NCBI RefSeq assembly: GCF_009671245.1
Contig: NZ_VTFS01000003.1
Location: 62,001-126,000, forward strand
Source of the DNA: Marinicella rhabdoformis
GTDB lineage: Bacteria; Pseudomonadota; Gammaproteobacteria; Xanthomonadales; Marinicellaceae
DNA length: 64,000 nt
Direction: 5' to 3'
Positions 9,501 to 19,329 of this stretch are shown in pieces (the stretch's first letter is position 1; the number at the start of each line of letters is the position of its first letter). Position numbers and translations under genes: made by a program. The notes beneath the pieces were generated by a model that worked only from the letters and a program-made list of their open reading frames with translations, was not told the DNA's origin and did not search any database.

Positions 9501-10589
9501 TCACCTTGAATACATCACCACATGATGTTCTTGGTTCTTTTTGGCTTGGTACATGGCAAAATCAGCACAACGACGCAGTTCACTGAATTTACTCGAATGA
9601 TAGGGCGCTATAGAAACACCAATACTGACCGATACCGGAATGTGGTCTTCTTCATAGAAAAAACCAGCAGCAATTTTTTGTGCCAAACGGTTTGATAATT
9701 CAAGCGCATCATCATGGTGCTTGATTTTGTCACAAATCACTACCATTTCATCACCACCTATTCGACAAGCTTCATCACCTTTTCTGATGATAGATTTAAT
9801 GGCCCCAGCAATAAACTGTAAGCAACAATCCCCCGCTTCATGACCATAATGATCATTGATAATCTTAAAGTTATCAACGTCTAAAAACATAACTGCTACA
9901 TGACTGTGTTTCACCCTTTGCGCAATTAATTTTTCAATTTTTTTCTCTGCAAAGGTCATCAAAGACAGGCCTGTCAGCTGATCAAAAGAAGCCAAATGCT
10001 CCATTTTTTTATGTTGCTGTTCCAAGTTTCTAACAACAATCCCAAGCGCTTTCTTATATTCCAATAATGACATACCTATAAAGAAAACCACCACAATTGA
10101 GGTGAAAATAAATATCATCCAATGACCAGGATCCATACTGATGGCTTGTTGAGAAAAAGTTTGGACCACATGACCTTGAGCATACCCCCAAGCCAAACAA
10201 GACAACGCCAAAATGTTAAATATAAAAAAGCTCCAAAATGCCCGCCGGTCAAAAAACATGCCGATTATTAAAGCCGTCATGGGAATGATACTGAACCCAG
10301 CAGCCATCAATCCATATTTAAAAATACCTAAATAAGCAATGCCGCCACTGACTAGAGTAATGAGCGAAGTTTTAATGTATAACGGTAATTTTTTCCTAAA
10401 TAAAGCCACCATCCAAACTGATAACATCAAAACAGATTGCGATACCTCTACCCAGTCCATAGAAGAAATTTCAGCCCGTTGAAGCTGCATAAATAAGGCA
10501 ACAACACTCAGCGATATCCACAACCAAATGAACCGATTGATGATTTTATCTAAAATTTTGGCTTCTGTCTTAAGTAAAGTATTTGGCAT
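9501..10589 (-). CDS. Membrane-bound diguanylate cyclase (GGDEF domain)
   Basis: Likely makes the second messenger c-di-GMP from two GTP. 362 aa, with about six hydrophobic segments in the first 180 residues as a membrane sensor of unknown ligand, and a C-terminal GGDEF domain of about 165 residues. The signature reads GGDEM instead of GGDEF/GGEEF; the catalytic Gly-Gly-Asp-Glu is kept. An RKGD inhibitory I-site sits five residues before it, so product feedback is expected. Monocistronic and convergent with moaE. Confidence 0.9.
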   Translation of the reverse strand: MPNTLLKTEAKILDKIINRFIWLWISLSVVALFMQLQRAEISSMDWVEVSQSVLMLSVWMVALFRKKLPLYIKTSLITLVSGGIAYLGIFKYGLMAAGFSIIPMTALIIGMFFDRRAFWSFFIFNILALSCLAWGYAQGHVVQTFSQQAISMDPGHWMIFIFTSIVVVFFIGMSLLEYKKALGIVVRNLEQQHKKMEHLASFDQLTGLSLMTFAEKKIEKLIAQRVKHSHVAVMFLDVDNFKIINDHYGHEAGDCCLQFIAGAIKSIIRKGDEACRIGGDEMVVICDKIKHHDDALELSNRLAQKIAAGFFYEEDHIPVSVSIGVSIAPYHSSKFSELRRCADFAMYQAKKNQEHHVVMYSR

Positions 10590-10726
10590 GGCAATTCATA
10601 TGGCGCAATGATAAGTGTTTTAAGCTTTACATTTATCTCACTGAAATTTCAGGATATATAAACATGTGTTGGGAGAAAAAATAGTTGTGTGTTAAATTAC
10701 ATTTTTAACTCAATAATCATCAATTT

Positions 10727-11953
10727 ATGACACGCGCAGTTATTTTGGTACTCGACTCACTGGGAGTGGGTGCCAGTGCAGATGCTGACCAATACGGAGA
10801 CAGCAAAGCTTGCACGCTTGGTCACATTGCACAGGCCTGCCAAGCTGGAGTGGCTGACACTGAAGTCAGAACTGGCCCCTTGTCCATCCCCAACTTACTT
10901 GCTCTCGGCTTAGGAGAAGCATTAAAAAACAGTTGGCCACAGTCCGACACTGGATTACAAGATGTCCAACAGCCTAAGGCAGCTTACGGCTATGCCCTGG
11001 AGCACAGCTTTGATAAAGACACACCCAGCGGTCATTGGGAAATGACCGGCGTGCCTGTGCCCTTTAAATGGGCCACTTTCCCAAAGACCACACCCTGTTT
11101 TCCACAAAATTTGATTAATGAACTCGTTGAGCGCTGTGAGCTTCCTGGTGTATTGGGACAATGCCATGCCTCTGGCACCACCATCATCCAAGACTTGGGT
11201 GAAGAAAGCATCAAAACTGGAAAACCTATTGTCTATACATCTGCCGACTCTGTGTTCCAAATTGCTGCTCACGAAACGCACTTTGGCTTAGACAAATTAT
11301 TGTCAGTCTGTCAAATTGCCAAAGAGCTCACAGCGCCCATGAACATCACTCGTGTGATTGCCCGACCCTTTGATGGTGACCACGCCCGCAATTTCCAACG
11401 CACACACAACCGCAAAGACCTGACCACCGCACCCATTGAAAACACACTGTTAGATGCGATGAAAGCAGCCAACCATCAGGTGGTTTCTGTTGGGAAAATC
11501 AATGACATCTTTGCTGGTCGTGGCATCACAAAAAGCATCAAAGCCGGTGGTAATATGGCGTTGTTTGATGCCATGCTAGACGAAATCAAAACAGCCCAAG
11601 ACAACACGCTGATATTCGTCAACTTTGTCGATTTCGACAGCTTGTATGGTCATCGACGTGATGTGGCAGGTTATGCCCAAGCACTTGAGGACTTTGATAC
11701 ACGTTTACCAGAACTGTTCAAACTCATGACTGATGAAGACGTGGCACTCATAACAGCAGACCATGGCTGCGACCCCACACAACCGGGATCTGACCACACC
11801 AGAGAACACGTGCCCGTTGTCTTTTTTGGCCCCAATATCAAGGCGCAAAACATAGGTCAACGAGACGGTTTTATGGATATGGGCCAAACCCTAGCCCACC
11901 ACTTTAAAATCAAACCATTAAAACATGGTCAATGCATCCCTTTATATGAGTAA
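10727..11953 (+). CDS. deoB: Phosphopentomutase
   Basis: Interconverts (deoxy)ribose 1- and 5-phosphate in nucleoside salvage. 408 aa, the normal size of the alkaline-phosphatase-like family. Metal-binding and family motifs seen are VILVLDSLGVGASADA at the start, DTPSGHWEMTG near residue 95, DFDSLYGHRRD near 305, and ITADHGCDPT...SDHTREHVPV near 343-365. It stands alone, without deoA, deoC or deoD beside it. Confidence 0.96.
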   Translation: MTRAVILVLDSLGVGASADADQYGDSKACTLGHIAQACQAGVADTEVRTGPLSIPNLLALGLGEALKNSWPQSDTGLQDVQQPKAAYGYALEHSFDKDTPSGHWEMTGVPVPFKWATFPKTTPCFPQNLINELVERCELPGVLGQCHASGTTIIQDLGEESIKTGKPIVYTSADSVFQIAAHETHFGLDKLLSVCQIAKELTAPMNITRVIARPFDGDHARNFQRTHNRKDLTTAPIENTLLDAMKAANHQVVSVGKINDIFAGRGITKSIKAGGNMALFDAMLDEIKTAQDNTLIFVNFVDFDSLYGHRRDVAGYAQALEDFDTRLPELFKLMTDEDVALITADHGCDPTQPGSDHTREHVPVVFFGPNIKAQNIGQRDGFMDMGQTLAHHFKIKPLKHGQCIPLYE

Positions 11954-11994
11954 TCATCAGTAATCACTGTTGGCATATGGTTCTGCTTAAATAA

Positions 11995-13356
11995 TCATTT
12001 TTTAAGTACAGCAGCCATCCAATCAATCAAAACTTGTGCAACATCAGAATTGTAATGTTGACCTGGGTTTCCTGGGGAGTATGACCCAGCACTCATGTCA
12101 GCTTGTAATGCTTGCATGTCATCATACCGCATCAACCCATGGTCGGTATTTTTGATGACTTTTGCAGTCGCCGTTACTTTGTTGCCTTCATTCACAACTG
12201 CAACCAAATCATGTGCCCAGTTTTCGCTTATGGCTTGGATGTCGAATTCACCATGAATCGCCAATACCGGTTGTCGGCTATTTTTCCAAGCAGTTTTCAA
12301 GTCATAACGGTTCAAATCCCTGAAAAAACTGAAGTGCCTTTGTAAAATTTGTTCACCTTGTACCGGTAACAAGCCAGAATCCCATCCGGCTTTGTATGAT
12401 GGATTATTCTGTAATTGTGACCAGCTTTGGTTTGAATTCAACCAAGCGGACAGTAAAGGTTGAATGTTTTTTACATTGGCCTCAGCTGTGGCTTTTGGTG
12501 TACCCATCATCACAGATTGCTCACCAAAAATGTCCAACATATACTCATACCATGGTTTGATAACAGCCCCATAAACAGCGACACCTGCCAATTGGTATTT
12601 TTCTGCCAAAAACGGTGCATAAACCCCACCCAAAGAATGGCCAAAAATAAACACCTGCTCAGCGTTGACAAAATCATAGGATTTCAATGCTTTAATACCT
12701 GACTCAAACCCCGCCATTTCGGTACTAAAATCTACTTCTTCACATCGCTTTTTGCCTTGGCTGTCACCTACACCTAGTTTTTCCATTTTATAAACCACCA
12801 TGCCACTGAGTACCACTGCATCTAATAACTGTTGCATGGTCAGATTGGGCACCATGGCATGGTCTATTGACTGACATGTATATCCTTGAATGTAAAACAT
12901 GGCTGGCCTTTTGTCGCCTGATTTCATGTTTTTAGGCTGGTAAACAATAGAACGAAGGCTGTCACCTTGGTGCTCAACGACATCGTATAAGACATCGTAT
13001 TCAGCATGAGATTCTCGTGCCTTACCTTGCATGGCTCCTTTTAATGTCATGGCTTTATCTTGACGTACAATCGCCACTTCTATGTTTTCACTAACCCCAA
13101 TTTCTTTGACCAATGCGATGATTTGTTCAAAACTACTGATGGGCTTTTGGTTTATCGATTGAATCACATCTCCTATTTGTAAACCAACCGCATCTGCTGT
13201 GGCTTGAGGAAGAACGCGCTGCACAACCACGTTTCCAGTTGTATCAGCTTGCGCCACCAAGCCTAAAAATGATTGTGGTTTTAATTTTTCTGTAGCACAG
13301 ACAGGTGAAGTCAATAATATCGCTGTCAATATAAATATATGGGTTATCTTTGTCAT
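11995..13356 (-). CDS. Exported PDZ-alpha/beta hydrolase fusion protein
   Basis: 453 aa with a signal peptide (ITHIFILTAILLTSPVCA), a PDZ domain at about residues 30-105 (VLPQATADAVGLQIGDVIQSINQKPI) and an alpha/beta-hydrolase domain. The triad is readable: Ser in GHSLGGVYAPF, Asp in GEFDIQAIS, His in NTDHGLM. A periplasmic or secreted esterase or peptidase is likely; the substrate is unknown. It is the last gene of a three-gene run of exported hydrolases, overlapping the previous gene by 4 bp. Confidence 0.85.
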   Translation of the reverse strand: MTKITHIFILTAILLTSPVCATEKLKPQSFLGLVAQADTTGNVVVQRVLPQATADAVGLQIGDVIQSINQKPISSFEQIIALVKEIGVSENIEVAIVRQDKAMTLKGAMQGKARESHAEYDVLYDVVEHQGDSLRSIVYQPKNMKSGDKRPAMFYIQGYTCQSIDHAMVPNLTMQQLLDAVVLSGMVVYKMEKLGVGDSQGKKRCEEVDFSTEMAGFESGIKALKSYDFVNAEQVFIFGHSLGGVYAPFLAEKYQLAGVAVYGAVIKPWYEYMLDIFGEQSVMMGTPKATAEANVKNIQPLLSAWLNSNQSWSQLQNNPSYKAGWDSGLLPVQGEQILQRHFSFFRDLNRYDLKTAWKNSRQPVLAIHGEFDIQAISENWAHDLVAVVNEGNKVTATAKVIKNTDHGLMRYDDMQALQADMSAGSYSPGNPGQHYNSDVAQVLIDWMAAVLKK

Positions 13357-14651
13357 TGAATAGTCTCCGATTGGGTGTATATTGTTTGATAATCATTTAA
13401 AGCAAGAACTGACATGCCACTGAGCTTCAACAGTTGATGATGAAACTGGCGGATGTCAAAAGCATGACCCTGTTGTTTTTTGAGTTTGGTTTTTAATTGT
13501 TCAATTTTATGTTTGCCAAAAACATAGGTATTGACTTGCATGGGCCAACGTTTCATTCGGTTAATTTCTCGCAACATCACATCAACGCCTTCTGGAAAGT
13601 GCTGTTGCCAAAACTTTTTCGAATATGCCACGGACCATCCTTTACTGTGTATACCCACATCAATCATGGTACGCATGGCACGCAATGCTTCCCACTTAAG
13701 CACAAACTGATGTTGTAAAGGGTCATTCAAAACCCCCAGGTCTTTTCCTAAAGTTTCTACATATGCAGCCCAACCTTCTACCATCGCCATGCGGCCATTG
13801 GCTAGCCAGTCTGGGTTCAGTTTCAACTCGGCACAGTCTATAGTGTTGTTACTCATCATGCTTTGATAATGGTGGCCTGGCATGCCTTCATGTAAATAGA
13901 GCCAAGGGATTTGAGCCAAATCATACCTTTCATCTTGTGGGTGGTAATACATGGTTTGGTTGCTGGGATCATAATAGCCAGGAGCGGGAAAGTCTTTGCC
14001 TTGAATAGAACGTGCCACCTTCAATTGTTTAAAACCTGAACTATTAAGAAACAGGGCTTCAAAGTTTTTCTCTACCGCGCGCTCAATTTGCTGAAAGGTC
14101 TTTTGAATCCCTCGGTCATCATTTGCAGCCAGTGTTTGTTGTTTAGGTTGCGTTTGATTGTTTGCGGATTGCCTATATTTGTCAATCGCAGTTTTGAATG
14201 AAGCTTCACCAACTGAATACAACTCATCAGGCGATATATCCTGCCCCAACCAAACCAAAGTGAGCCATTGATACCATTTGTCTGCGTTCTTCATTTCATG
14301 CAATCGGCCACTGAAAGCCTCATCACTTTTATGCCATTGCTGTTGTAAACCGTGAAATAGCTTTTGTGCTTGCACGCCCTGCTCTAATATTTTGACCGCC
14401 TGTTTATGGCACGAATTTTGTGGCTCAAATTGTTTCATGAGTTTTTCAAGTTGAGCTATTTCTTGCGCTTGATCTGGCACATTGGCATGCTTCATTCTGT
14501 GTATAAAATCAGCCCACGCCAATGGTGCCTGGGTTATTTCTATTCGATTCGCAGTGGCGGAAATTTCATTCCACTCAACACCACTGTTTGAATCAGCGAC
14601 CAATGACATCATCAAAAGCAAAAAGAAAAAAGGTGTTTTAAAAGCTTTCAT
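13353..14651 (-). CDS. Exported DUF885-family metallohydrolase-like protein
   Basis: 432 aa with a signal peptide. The diagnostic HEGMPGHHYQ motif (about residue 250) and the later MVEGWAAYVE and WPMQVNTYVFGK blocks identify the DUF885 family, whose HExxGHH-like motif suggests a zinc peptidase. Relatives are often near 600 aa, so this is a short form. The middle gene of a coupled operon: it overlaps both neighbours by 4 bp (start/stop overlaps). The reaction is not known. Confidence 0.85.
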   Translation of the reverse strand: MKAFKTPFFFLLLMMSLVADSNSGVEWNEISATANRIEITQAPLAWADFIHRMKHANVPDQAQEIAQLEKLMKQFEPQNSCHKQAVKILEQGVQAQKLFHGLQQQWHKSDEAFSGRLHEMKNADKWYQWLTLVWLGQDISPDELYSVGEASFKTAIDKYRQSANNQTQPKQQTLAANDDRGIQKTFQQIERAVEKNFEALFLNSSGFKQLKVARSIQGKDFPAPGYYDPSNQTMYYHPQDERYDLAQIPWLYLHEGMPGHHYQSMMSNNTIDCAELKLNPDWLANGRMAMVEGWAAYVETLGKDLGVLNDPLQHQFVLKWEALRAMRTMIDVGIHSKGWSVAYSKKFWQQHFPEGVDVMLREINRMKRWPMQVNTYVFGKHKIEQLKTKLKKQQGHAFDIRQFHHQLLKLSGMSVLALNDYQTIYTQSETIQ

Positions 14652-15355
14652 CGGTTCAAAAAATCCAAAACTGGCTGGGTAGAAAATGGAGCAAAAAATA
14701 AGCCACCTCCTTTTTCGTCAGGAATCGTATTTGAAACTATCCCAACAACATACCCTTCACCATTCAAAACCGCTGCGCCACTCAACCCACGCAATGAACT
14801 GGGATTGATGCCATCAAGCTTTATCAAAAGATTATTGCCCTCTGAACGAACAAATCGACCAGTAAAACGATCTTGTTGACAGCTTGCTTGCGTTGCATAA
14901 GTACACCCAAAAACAGTGACATCAGCGCCTGCCTTCAAATCTTGATCAGACAGTTTTAATATTTTTAATTTTGAGTCATTCTTTGTTACCTCAAACAACA
15001 GCCAATCATCTTGTAATACCTTCATATCCAGTGCTTCTTGAGTGTTTGCATTTAACATTTTTCCCAGCTCCACTGTGCCGCCGCTTTCATTAAAAGGCTT
15101 TAAAAACCAACTCGATACGACTTCATCAACATCAATTGAACTCAATCCTTCACCCATAACTGCCAGCAGCACATGTTTGGCGCTAACAGCATAGGTTTTT
15201 CCATGGTGTTCTATTAAAAAACCGCTGCCAACAAAGTCTTTGCTGTTACCCGACTTTGAAAAGGTGATGGCATTGGCCGCTGAATAGCGAAACTCGCCTG
15301 TTAAACCCTCAGATGCCATTAACAAAAGTAATAATATGTGGAATGCTTTGTTCAT
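14648..15355 (-). CDS. Exported trypsin-like serine protease
   Basis: 235 aa with a signal peptide (AFHILLLLLMASEGLTG). It looks like a compact chymotrypsin-fold protease: GSGFLIEHHGKTYAVSAKHVL carries the likely His, DDWLLFEV the likely Asp, and GLSGAAVLNGEGYVVGIVS the likely Ser in a GxSGA setting. First gene of the operon with the DUF885 and PDZ-hydrolase genes. GLSGAA differs from the common GNSGGP, so the specificity is unclear, and loss of activity is possible. Confidence 0.75.
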   Translation of the reverse strand: MNKAFHILLLLLMASEGLTGEFRYSAANAITFSKSGNSKDFVGSGFLIEHHGKTYAVSAKHVLLAVMGEGLSSIDVDEVVSSWFLKPFNESGGTVELGKMLNANTQEALDMKVLQDDWLLFEVTKNDSKLKILKLSDQDLKAGADVTVFGCTYATQASCQQDRFTGRFVRSEGNNLLIKLDGINPSSLRGLSGAAVLNGEGYVVGIVSNTIPDEKGGGLFFAPFSTQPVLDFLNR

Positions 15356-15444
15356 GTTTAATTATTGTTGCTAAAAACACCACAGCATAGTCATACAAGA
15401 TATATAAGAGATAAATCCGACCCAATTTATCCTTTTCTCCTCAC

Positions 15445-16647
15445 TTAACTGGCCATTTTTAATGTTTTACGGTACACAGAAGGAGAACAACCCTCCACTT
15501 CTTTAAAAGCTTTGTTAAAAGTCACTCGGTTGTTAAACCCACTTTCTGATGCAATGCGTTCCAAGGTGAATTGTGATTTAGCATCTTCAATCAACATTCT
15601 GGCATGATTCACTCGGTGTTGGTTAATCAGCTGGAAAAAAGTGCTGTCCATGGTTTGGTTGATGACCTGAGAAACCAAATGTTTGCGAATTCCCAACTGC
15701 TCTGAAAATGTTGTTAAATTCAAGTTTGAATCTAAATACAACTGCTGAGAATTCAAAACCCTCTTGATTTCCTCTGCCATCACATAAGCGGTGTCTTCAT
15801 CTAAAATCGAATGGTTGTATTTATCGCTTGAGCCAGTTTCAACTAACGGCTTTTGCAGACTGGCAGACGTGACTTCTGCTGAGGCAATCCCTTCCAAAAC
15901 CAAGTGTGGCTTTTGTAAGCCCCAATAACCCATCATTAAAACGATCGCTGACATCAGCAACAACCAATAATCACTGACCACTGCCAATGTGCCCAAGCCA
16001 AAAAACTGTTGGCTCAAAAACAGCACAAGCCAAAATACCTCCAACACCATCAGCATCAAGCACAATTTCTTTTGCCACCGCAAACAATAAATCGCATCAT
16101 CTGCACGGGTGTCCATTACTTCAACAGCAGCGGTGTTCAACTGACGCCAAGCCACACCAAGGTAAGTGGCCAAATGCAGCTTAATAGACAATAATAAAAA
16201 CACCCACTGCAAAGGCAAAGGTGCTGAACTGTTGGCACCTTTATAAGAAGCAATCCGAGTCACTTTTTGCGCCGCAGGTAATATCAGGTCAGGTAATTGA
16301 AACGCAAACAATACCAAAAAAGGTAACAGCTGCAAGACCCACTTACCTTTTGACCACACCGCCAAGCCCGCCATGCGCCTGACATAAGCCAAGAACAACG
16401 GACCAATAAGCAGCGCCACTCCAGAAAGCCAGTCTATTAAATGTGGCACATAACGAAACAAACCAGACTGAATCAAACCCGCTTCCAACAACTTATAAGC
16501 CATAACAGATAACAATACCGCCAAAATGATACCTGGTGGCTTGCTTAAGCCTTGTTGTTCCCACGCACTTTTGAACAAAATCACCGCCATCAAAGCCGCA
16601 TGACTGAACGCCATAAAATAAATCACACTGAGAGGAGAAAACGCCAT
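15445..16647 (-). CDS. Membrane-anchored AraC-family transcriptional regulator
   Basis: 400 aa. The first 230 residues form about seven hydrophobic helices. The last 100 residues are an AraC/XylS double helix-turn-helix (HLVSQVINQTMDSTFFQLINQHRVNHAR, then FTLERIASESGFNNRVTFNKAFKEVEGCSPSVYRK). This layout occurs in regulators that sense a signal at the membrane. It is divergent from two exported-protein genes, which may be targets; that is inference from position only. Confidence 0.9.
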   Translation of the reverse strand: MAFSPLSVIYFMAFSHAALMAVILFKSAWEQQGLSKPPGIILAVLLSVMAYKLLEAGLIQSGLFRYVPHLIDWLSGVALLIGPLFLAYVRRMAGLAVWSKGKWVLQLLPFLVLFAFQLPDLILPAAQKVTRIASYKGANSSAPLPLQWVFLLLSIKLHLATYLGVAWRQLNTAAVEVMDTRADDAIYCLRWQKKLCLMLMVLEVFWLVLFLSQQFFGLGTLAVVSDYWLLLMSAIVLMMGYWGLQKPHLVLEGIASAEVTSASLQKPLVETGSSDKYNHSILDEDTAYVMAEEIKRVLNSQQLYLDSNLNLTTFSEQLGIRKHLVSQVINQTMDSTFFQLINQHRVNHARMLIEDAKSQFTLERIASESGFNNRVTFNKAFKEVEGCSPSVYRKTLKMAS

Positions 16648-16839
16648 CCGATATTTAACTTTTTAAAAAAACCATTATTCAACACGACTGAGACTAAATC
16701 ATGTGTCATTAGTCAGTTCAGAGTTATGCAAAGGTCACAAAACCTTAAAAAAAACAAAAATAATGATAAATGGGAACGCTTTTATCAACCCAATAAAGAC
16801 CATTCATTAATCTGAGCCTTTTTAACAGGAGCAGACAAA

Positions 16840-17361
16840 ATGACAAAAACCGCTTTAATCATCGGCTTAATGGCGGCCACCATCAGCCACGCCAACTGTA
16901 CAGATGGCAACAAAACAACAGCAGCAAATCCACACACCTCCAAACCTGAAGCCATACAGTTTGGAATCCAATTAAACACCATGCAAACCCAATTGAAAAA
17001 CTTGTGTCAGCGAGTCGAATACAAAGAAATCAAGCCGCCACAAATTCCAGGCACCAAAAACAGACAGGTACAACTCGATTGTCATGGCTTTGAGTTTGCC
17101 GGCGGTGAACGTCTGGCTGAATTTGTATTCAAAGACGATGCTTTATTCCTGACTTGGGTATTGGTCAAGGCCGAAGAATTAAACAAACTGGAAAAAAGCA
17201 TGACACAAACCTATGGACAAGCAAGCCATCAAAACCAAATGTTCTCAGCCTACACTCAACACCACACCGCCCTCAGGAAAGACATACCAGAGGTGCTTTT
17301 TTATGCCGATGAAGCCGCCGCCCAATTTGAAGCATGGTTTAAATCAGCAGAATCTCAATAA
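16840..17361 (+). CDS. Exported protein of unknown function
   Basis: 173 aa with a short signal peptide (KTALIIGLMAATISHA). AGGAG lies upstream of the ATG. Three cysteines in the mature part (NCTDGN, NLCQRV, DCHGF) could form a disulfide. I recognise no domain. It is followed 15 bp later by another exported protein, probably co-transcribed. Confidence 0.7.
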   Translation: MTKTALIIGLMAATISHANCTDGNKTTAANPHTSKPEAIQFGIQLNTMQTQLKNLCQRVEYKEIKPPQIPGTKNRQVQLDCHGFEFAGGERLAEFVFKDDALFLTWVLVKAEELNKLEKSMTQTYGQASHQNQMFSAYTQHHTALRKDIPEVLFYADEAAAQFEAWFKSAESQ

Positions 17362-17376
17362 CCGCAGGAGCATAAC

Positions 17377-18507
17377 ATGACATATAAAAAACTGTTAATC
17401 ATCACCTTAATCTACTTGTCACAAGCCGCCTATGCAGCTCATGATAACGCCTATTTTCGCCACCTTAAATTCAGGGAAACGCCCTTCAGCCCTTACCAAG
17501 GCATCCACCCCATCGATAAAAAAGAGGCCAAAGAAACAGCACACTATCGCTTTGAATACGATGACCAAGGCCGAGTCACCAGTGTTGCACACATGATTGG
17601 AAAGCAAATCATCAATGACAACGGCAATTGGGACACTTTTATATGGTTTGCTCCAAAAGTCAGTATGACATATAAAAAACACCAAGAAATTCACCATTAC
17701 CACAACACCAAAGACGAAAGAATTTCAGCACACGGTAAAGTGTACCAAGCCACTTACCAGCTCAACTCAGAAGGCAAACGCATCAGCCTCAGTTTCACTG
17801 ATGAACAGGGCCAAGCCAGTGAAAACGCATGGGGTATCAACCGCTACCAGTGGCAGCACAAAGACGCCCAAAACATCATCGAAAAACGCTTTGACTTGAA
17901 AAACACACAAAAACCCCTGCGTCCAGTATTTCCTTTTTACGAAACCCACATGACCTTTGACCACAAAGGCCAGATACAATTCATGAAAAACTACGGCACA
18001 GAAAGCCAACCAACCAACAACGACTCCGGCGCCGGCATCGACCGCATTTTTTACGACCTAGAAGGTAATTTCCAACGCTGGCATGTCTATGACAAAGATG
18101 GAAAACCCGTCAACGGCAACCGCCCCATGGTTCACATTGGCGAGCATCTTTACGACGACAAAGGCAATAAAATAGGCATGCGCGGCTTTAACCCGCAAGG
18201 CCAGCAAATAAAATTTTCTTGGGGCGATTTTGAAATCCGCAACCAATACGACAAATTCGGCAACCAAGTCCAAAGCCAAGTATTAAACGAATCAGGAAAA
18301 CAATCCCACCGCATCACCGTCGAGTACAGTAAAAATGGCCTGCGCCGCGAATGGCTCAAAGCCTACAATGCAGAAAACCAATTATCAGCATCGCCCATGC
18401 TCAGTGGTGCAGCGGCACTGAAGTATCAATACGCTGATGATGACCTGATACCCAGTGGGCGCGTACCATATGATAAAGAATTGAAAAAACTACCCCAACA
18501 AAATTAG
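17377..18507 (+). CDS. Exported protein with YD-repeat-like segments
   Basis: 376 aa with a signal peptide (KLLIITLIYLSQAAYA). The body has several strands of the form Y-x-Y-D-x-x-G-x-x (FEYDDQGRVTSVAH, HLYDDKGNKIGMRG, NQYDKFGNQVQSQ), similar to single units of the RHS/YD repeat but too few and irregular to call an RHS toxin. GCAGGAG precedes the ATG. The function is unknown; a surface or periplasmic beta-rich protein is likely. Confidence 0.7.
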   Translation: MTYKKLLIITLIYLSQAAYAAHDNAYFRHLKFRETPFSPYQGIHPIDKKEAKETAHYRFEYDDQGRVTSVAHMIGKQIINDNGNWDTFIWFAPKVSMTYKKHQEIHHYHNTKDERISAHGKVYQATYQLNSEGKRISLSFTDEQGQASENAWGINRYQWQHKDAQNIIEKRFDLKNTQKPLRPVFPFYETHMTFDHKGQIQFMKNYGTESQPTNNDSGAGIDRIFYDLEGNFQRWHVYDKDGKPVNGNRPMVHIGEHLYDDKGNKIGMRGFNPQGQQIKFSWGDFEIRNQYDKFGNQVQSQVLNESGKQSHRITVEYSKNGLRREWLKAYNAENQLSASPMLSGAAALKYQYADDDLIPSGRVPYDKELKKLPQQN

Positions 18508-18581
18508 ACCTTTAAACCCAACCACAAGACCTGCCATGGACGGCAAGGTTTCGGCATACGATTGCAGCTTAAATAACAGAC

Positions 18582-18600
18582 TGCCAGCGGCCCGCTGGCA
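18582..18600. terminator. GC-rich hairpin between convergent genes
   Basis: TGCCAGCG (18582-18589) pairs with CGCTGGCA (18593-18600) with a 3-nt loop, between two convergent genes. It has no T-tract, so it could equally be a REP-type palindrome. Confidence 0.35.
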
Positions 18601-18624
18601 CTGAAACCCCTTAAACGCCAATGC

Positions 18625-19329
18625 TTAAGATTTAGTTGACACTGACTTATCGCGAAAAAATAAAAACCGCAAAACAACATAGGTTAATAATGGTGCCATA
18701 AACATCCCCACCACACTGTGTAATAAAAGCCCCCATTCACTCATGTGTTTCGTCGATTCAGAAACAAACACACCCGCCGCCACCGGACCTTGAGCAAACA
18801 CATTCGAAATAAAGTTCCAGCCAAAATGCAAACCAATAGGCAAAGCCAAAGAACCACTTTTATGAAAAGCAAACGCCCAAACCCAACCGGTTAAACCAGT
18901 TCCCAAAAAGACAAACAACATGGGAATCCATTGCCCCAAAATGCCATAAGAAAACCAATGGTAAACCCCAAATACCGCCGCCGAAATCAACAAAGCCCAA
19001 CGTGCACCTAAAAATTGAATCGCAATCACCAACAAAGCGCCACGGAAAATCAATTCCTCAAACAGCACCGAACGCAAATGCCAATAAGCCACCTCTGGCC
19101 ACTGCCCCCAATTCGCCCCTTCAGCCAACTGCCACTCCGTGCCACTGATCCACCACCTGACCACATAAACCAAACCACACAACAACACCATCAAAGCAAA
19201 GCCACAAAACAACTGCTTCAGCCGCAAAAGCACAGGCGACCAACCCAAAGCCGACAAATTCTGCTTCAAAACAAAATGCAACAACAACCAAGAAACCAAC
19301 AAAATAACCACATTCCCCAACATGCACAC
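18625..19329 (-). CDS. CPBP family intramembrane metalloprotease
   Basis: 234 aa with about seven hydrophobic helices. CPBP (Abi) motifs are present: FEELIFRG (the EExxxR motif), FGVYHW with a metal-ligand His, and LHFGWNFISN with the HxxxN motif. Such proteins cleave membrane substrates or act in bacteriocin immunity; the target here is unknown. It sits at the edge of the repeat-rich gap. Confidence 0.88.
   Translation of the reverse strand: MCMLGNVVILLVSWLLLHFVLKQNLSALGWSPVLLRLKQLFCGFALMVLLCGLVYVVRWWISGTEWQLAEGANWGQWPEVAYWHLRSVLFEELIFRGALLVIAIQFLGARWALLISAAVFGVYHWFSYGILGQWIPMLFVFLGTGLTGWVWAFAFHKSGSLALPIGLHFGWNFISNVFAQGPVAAGVFVSESTKHMSEWGLLLHSVVGMFMAPLLTYVVLRFLFFRDKSVSTKS

Noticed and set aside
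17377-18507. RHS/YD-repeat toxin
   Set aside because: Only a few irregular YD-like strands are present, with no RHS core, DPxG cleavage motif, toxin domain or immunity gene.
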